Assembly: GCF_021991635.1 (NCBI RefSeq)
Contig: NZ_JAFFJA010000018.1
Span: 1-64,000 of the forward strand
Direction of reading: 5' to 3'
Origin: Tepidanaerobacter sp. GT38
GTDB taxonomy: Bacteria > Bacillota > Thermosediminibacteria > Thermosediminibacterales > Tepidanaerobacteraceae
Length of the DNA: 64,000 bases
Each line of letters opens with the position of its first letter. Within the stretch, counting starts at the first letter, position 1. The translations under genes were made by a program, and so were the position numbers. The notes under the pieces are model-generated. The model was given only the letters and a program-made list of their open reading frames with translations. It made no database searches and was not told the origin of the DNA. This document shows positions 61,933 to 64,000 of this stretch, one piece after another.

Positions 61933-63318
61933 ATGAATTGGAAAAGAGCCTTTGTTATTTGTATTTGTGCCGTTTTAGTTACATTTGTATTTATTAACAC
62001 GTTTGCTAGTGTCATGTTAAATCTAGAGGGCGTAGAACTTTCTTTAAGCTTAGAATTGGCACAAAAAGGCTCGACTACCATACATTTACCACCCATAGGC
62101 GTTCTAAAAGCTTACACACATAGTGCTCCAATTAGCTTAAATATTACTTTACACAACATAGATTTAGACTTACTAAAAATCGTCATAGAGAGTATAAATG
62201 ATAAATACCAGTTAATTTCTATAGTAAAGGAAGATGTGCAAAAGGCCATTAAACTTCTAGTCATTAAAACACTGATATTGAGTGTCGTTGGAAGTATCTT
62301 TGTAGCATTGATCTTCAGACTTACAAAAAGAGAATTTATAAGTTATTCAGTTGTCAGTTTATTACTTGTTGTCGTTTTATTAAGCTGGACTTTTTTTTCT
62401 TATGATATTGCTGCCTTCGATAAACCTGAGTACTTTGGCACATTAAAAGCAGCGCCGTGGCTTATAGATATTTGGAATAAAGGAATTTCCCAAATAAATG
62501 AATTGGGCGAGCAGTTAAAAAACATGTCTGATGGTATTTCAATGGTCTTTTCACGACTGGATAATCTAGCTTCTACTGAAGAATCAATGGTTAGGGTCCT
62601 TCATGTCAGTGATATTCACAATAATCCCGCTGCTTTTGATTTTATGGAGCAGATAGTTCAAAATTTTAGCGTTGATTTTGTTATTGATACAGGAGATTTC
62701 ACCGATTATGGCACAATTTTAGAAGATATGGTCATAAAAAATTTGTCAAAGCTTCCAGTTGATTATATTTTTGTAGCCGGTAATCACGATTCACCTAATA
62801 CTGTGGAAATGCTGTCGGCAATAGAAAATGTTACCATATTGGATTGCGAAATGATTAATGTAAAAGGCATAAATATTTTAGGTTTTTCCGATGTAAGTTC
62901 AAAGGCGTTAAGGATTGATTCTTCTGATGAAGTTGATAATTTAAAGCTTAATTTGACAATTCGCGATAAATTAAGAACCTTAAGCGAAATGCCAGATATT
63001 TTAGCGGTTCATGATCCTGAAGCTACAGCAGGATTAACAGGTTTAGTTCCTATAATTTTAAACGGCCATGTTCATAAGGCTTCGTTAAAAGAAGAAAACG
63101 GTACTCTTATAATTAATGCCGGAACTACCGGTGCTGCTGGCATACGCGGCATCCAATCGAAAAATGACATTCCTTACTCTGCAATATTACTATATTTTAA
63201 GAATGATGAAGCTCTAAAAAAACCTCAGTTATTTGCAGCAGACATAATCAAAATTTCAAATCTCAAAGCAGGTTTTCAGGTGGAAAGGATTTTCTTTGAC
63301 CAGGAGGACCGAAAATGA
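61933..63318 (+). CDS. Membrane-anchored metallophosphoesterase
   Basis: A 461-residue protein with an unusual architecture. Residues 5-27 form a membrane segment, about 30-105 are probably outside, and 110-157 hold two more segments. A calcineurin-like phosphoesterase domain follows from about residue 219, with the metal ligands SDIHNN (Asp227, His229), DTGDFTDYG (Asp255), AGNHDS (Asn284, His285), AVHDPEA and GHVHKA. An active metal-dependent phosphatase or phosphodiesterase is likely; the substrate is unknown. The ATG directly follows the cinA stop, and the stop overlaps thpR (ATGA), so the three are coupled. Confidence 0.85.
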   Translation: MNWKRAFVICICAVLVTFVFINTFASVMLNLEGVELSLSLELAQKGSTTIHLPPIGVLKAYTHSAPISLNITLHNIDLDLLKIVIESINDKYQLISIVKEDVQKAIKLLVIKTLILSVVGSIFVALIFRLTKREFISYSVVSLLLVVVLLSWTFFSYDIAAFDKPEYFGTLKAAPWLIDIWNKGISQINELGEQLKNMSDGISMVFSRLDNLASTEESMVRVLHVSDIHNNPAAFDFMEQIVQNFSVDFVIDTGDFTDYGTILEDMVIKNLSKLPVDYIFVAGNHDSPNTVEMLSAIENVTILDCEMINVKGINILGFSDVSSKALRIDSSDEVDNLKLNLTIRDKLRTLSEMPDILAVHDPEATAGLTGLVPIILNGHVHKASLKEENGTLIINAGTTGAAGIRGIQSKNDIPYSAILLYFKNDEALKKPQLFAADIIKISNLKAGFQVERIFFDQEDRK

Positions 63319-63863
63319 GGTGTTTTATAGCAATAAATTTAGATTCATCTGTTAAAGCCGAAATTAAAGACTTCATATTGCAAAACCATTTAAATCAAAA
63401 ATTTGAAGGCATAAAATGGGTAAGACCTGAAAATTTTCATATTACACTTGCCTTTTTAGGAGAAATTACAGATGAAGATATTTTATCCGTAAAAAACATG
63501 CTAGAGAGTGTAGCATCAAAACACGCATCTTTTCCCATAGAATTATCCGGAACAGGATTTTTTCCAAATATAAAAAATCCCAAGGTTTTTTGGTTAGGTA
63601 TAAAAGAACAACCTATACTTTTGAAGCTGAAACAGGATATTGACAGAGGCCTTACTGAGTGTAATATACAATATGATAGAAAGCCTTTTTCGCCACATCT
63701 GACAATTGGTAGATTTAAGACTCCATTAATAATTAAGCCCGAAACTGTAAAAATTCAAGATTTTAAAGCTTCTTTTTTAGTAACGGAAATTTTTTTAATG
63801 AAAAGTGAATTATTTTCTGATGGTCCGCTTTATACAGAACTTTATAGTTTTAAACTCGGCTAA
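63315..63863 (+). CDS. thpR: RNA 2',3'-cyclic phosphodiesterase (ThpR/LigT)
   Basis: A 2H-family phosphoesterase opening 2',3'-cyclic RNA ends. The two HxTx motifs are HITLAFLGE (near residue 43) and HLTIGRFK (near residue 130). The N-terminus MRCFIAINLDSSVKAEI is the family start. 182 residues is normal. It overlaps the preceding phosphoesterase gene by 4 bases, and recA follows after 54 bases, with no clear promoter between. Confidence 0.93.
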   Translation: MRCFIAINLDSSVKAEIKDFILQNHLNQKFEGIKWVRPENFHITLAFLGEITDEDILSVKNMLESVASKHASFPIELSGTGFFPNIKNPKVFWLGIKEQPILLKLKQDIDRGLTECNIQYDRKPFSPHLTIGRFKTPLIIKPETVKIQDFKASFLVTEIFLMKSELFSDGPLYTELYSFKLG

Positions 63864-63917
63864 TTTATATTATTTAAACGTTTAATTTACAAAAGAAGTT
63901 TGGAGGTTTTAAAAAAG

Positions 63918-64000
63918 ATGACAGAAAAAAACAAAGCCTTAGAAACTGCTATTGCTCAAATTGAAAGGCAATTTGGCAAGGGTTCCATAATGAGATTAGG
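63918..64000 (+). CDS. recA: Recombinase A, 5' part (runs off the window)
   Basis: The first 27 codons, reading EKNKALETAIAQIERQFGKG then SIMRL, are the invariant RecA N-terminus. ATG 63918 has TGGAGG upstream. The gene is cut by the window end at 64000, not truncated biologically as far as can be seen. The neighbours cinA and thpR fit the common cinA-recA arrangement. Confidence 0.95.
   Translation, partial: MTEKNKALETAIAQIERQFGKGSIMRL

Noticed and set aside
63874-63885. Palindrome TTAAACGTTTAA upstream of recA as a LexA/SOS box
   Set aside because: It does not match the Gram-positive SOS box CGAAC-N4-GTTCG; it is a simple AT-rich palindrome, so it is not listed as a regulatory site.
1-64000. 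CRISPR arrays, insertion sequences, prophage, tRNA or rRNA genes
   Set aside because: No repeated spaced direct repeats, transposase motifs, terminal inverted repeats of IS size, or tRNA/rRNA sequences were recognised on reading; genes are densely packed housekeeping loci.

Overview
The window is a low-GC (roughly mid-30s percent by eye) Firmicutes chromosome segment in which every gene is on the + strand. Gene order and content point to a motile, spore-forming member of the Clostridia. Evidence is a fla/che operon of the Bacillus/Clostridium type, a Gram-positive PolC, RNase J, FliY with CheC/CheD phosphatase chemistry, and sporulation-associated families (YlxY, YmxH, YlzJ, YtvI-like, SpoIIIE/FtsK). 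An anaerobe of the Thermoanaerobacterales/Tepidanaerobacter kind is my guess, but the genus cannot be fixed from the sequence alone. TTG and GTG starts are very common. Several starts were moved downstream from the longest frame because a clear Shine-Dalgarno (SD) sequence sits just before the shorter start.

Region 1 (1-19224) is the distal part of the flagellar/chemotaxis operon: flbD, motA, motB, fliL, fliM, fliY, cheY, fliO, fliP, fliQ, fliR, flhB, flhA, flhF, flhG, a PilZ (YcgR-like) gene, cheA, cheW, cheC, cheD, sigD, a DUF342 gene and a small hypothetical gene. Genes overlap or are spaced by a few bases, and an AT-rich terminator closes the operon. Region 2 (19234-23762) is an iron-sulfur and tRNA-thiolation operon: an Rrf2/IscR regulator, cysteine desulfurase, IscU scaffold and MnmA, followed by a small zinc-ribbon gene and a PerM/AI-2E family membrane protein.

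Region 3 (23778-33225) is the rpsB-tsf-pyrH-frr-uppS-cdsA-rseP-ispG-proS cluster. A structured leader precedes rpsB. A 73-codon gene that seems to start at ATC follows frr. A YtvI-like permease stands where dxr is usually found. Region 4 (33310-46110) holds a glycosyltransferase, polC, the rimP-nusA-ylxR-ylxQ-infB-rbfA-nrnA-truB-ribF translation/transcription operon, and rpsO with its own promoter and folded leader. Region 5 (46132-56086) holds pnp, ylxY, alr, dut, ymxH, rnjB, tepA, ylzJ and ftsK/spoIIIE. Region 6 (56146-64000) holds rodZ, rimO, a two-gene membrane module (small anchored protein plus an FtsH-like protease lacking the extracytoplasmic domain), cinA, a membrane metallophosphoesterase, thpR and the start of recA, which runs off the end.

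I saw no tRNA or rRNA genes, insertion sequences, phage genes or CRISPR arrays. The only stretch over 300 bases that looks gene-free at first (26656-26970) contains the ATC-start gene and a strong terminator. The most interesting items are the split-FtsH-like module at 58504-60579, the ATC-start gene at 26658-26879, the likely ATT start at 22731, the missing dxr, and the folded leaders of rpsB, rpsO and pnp.
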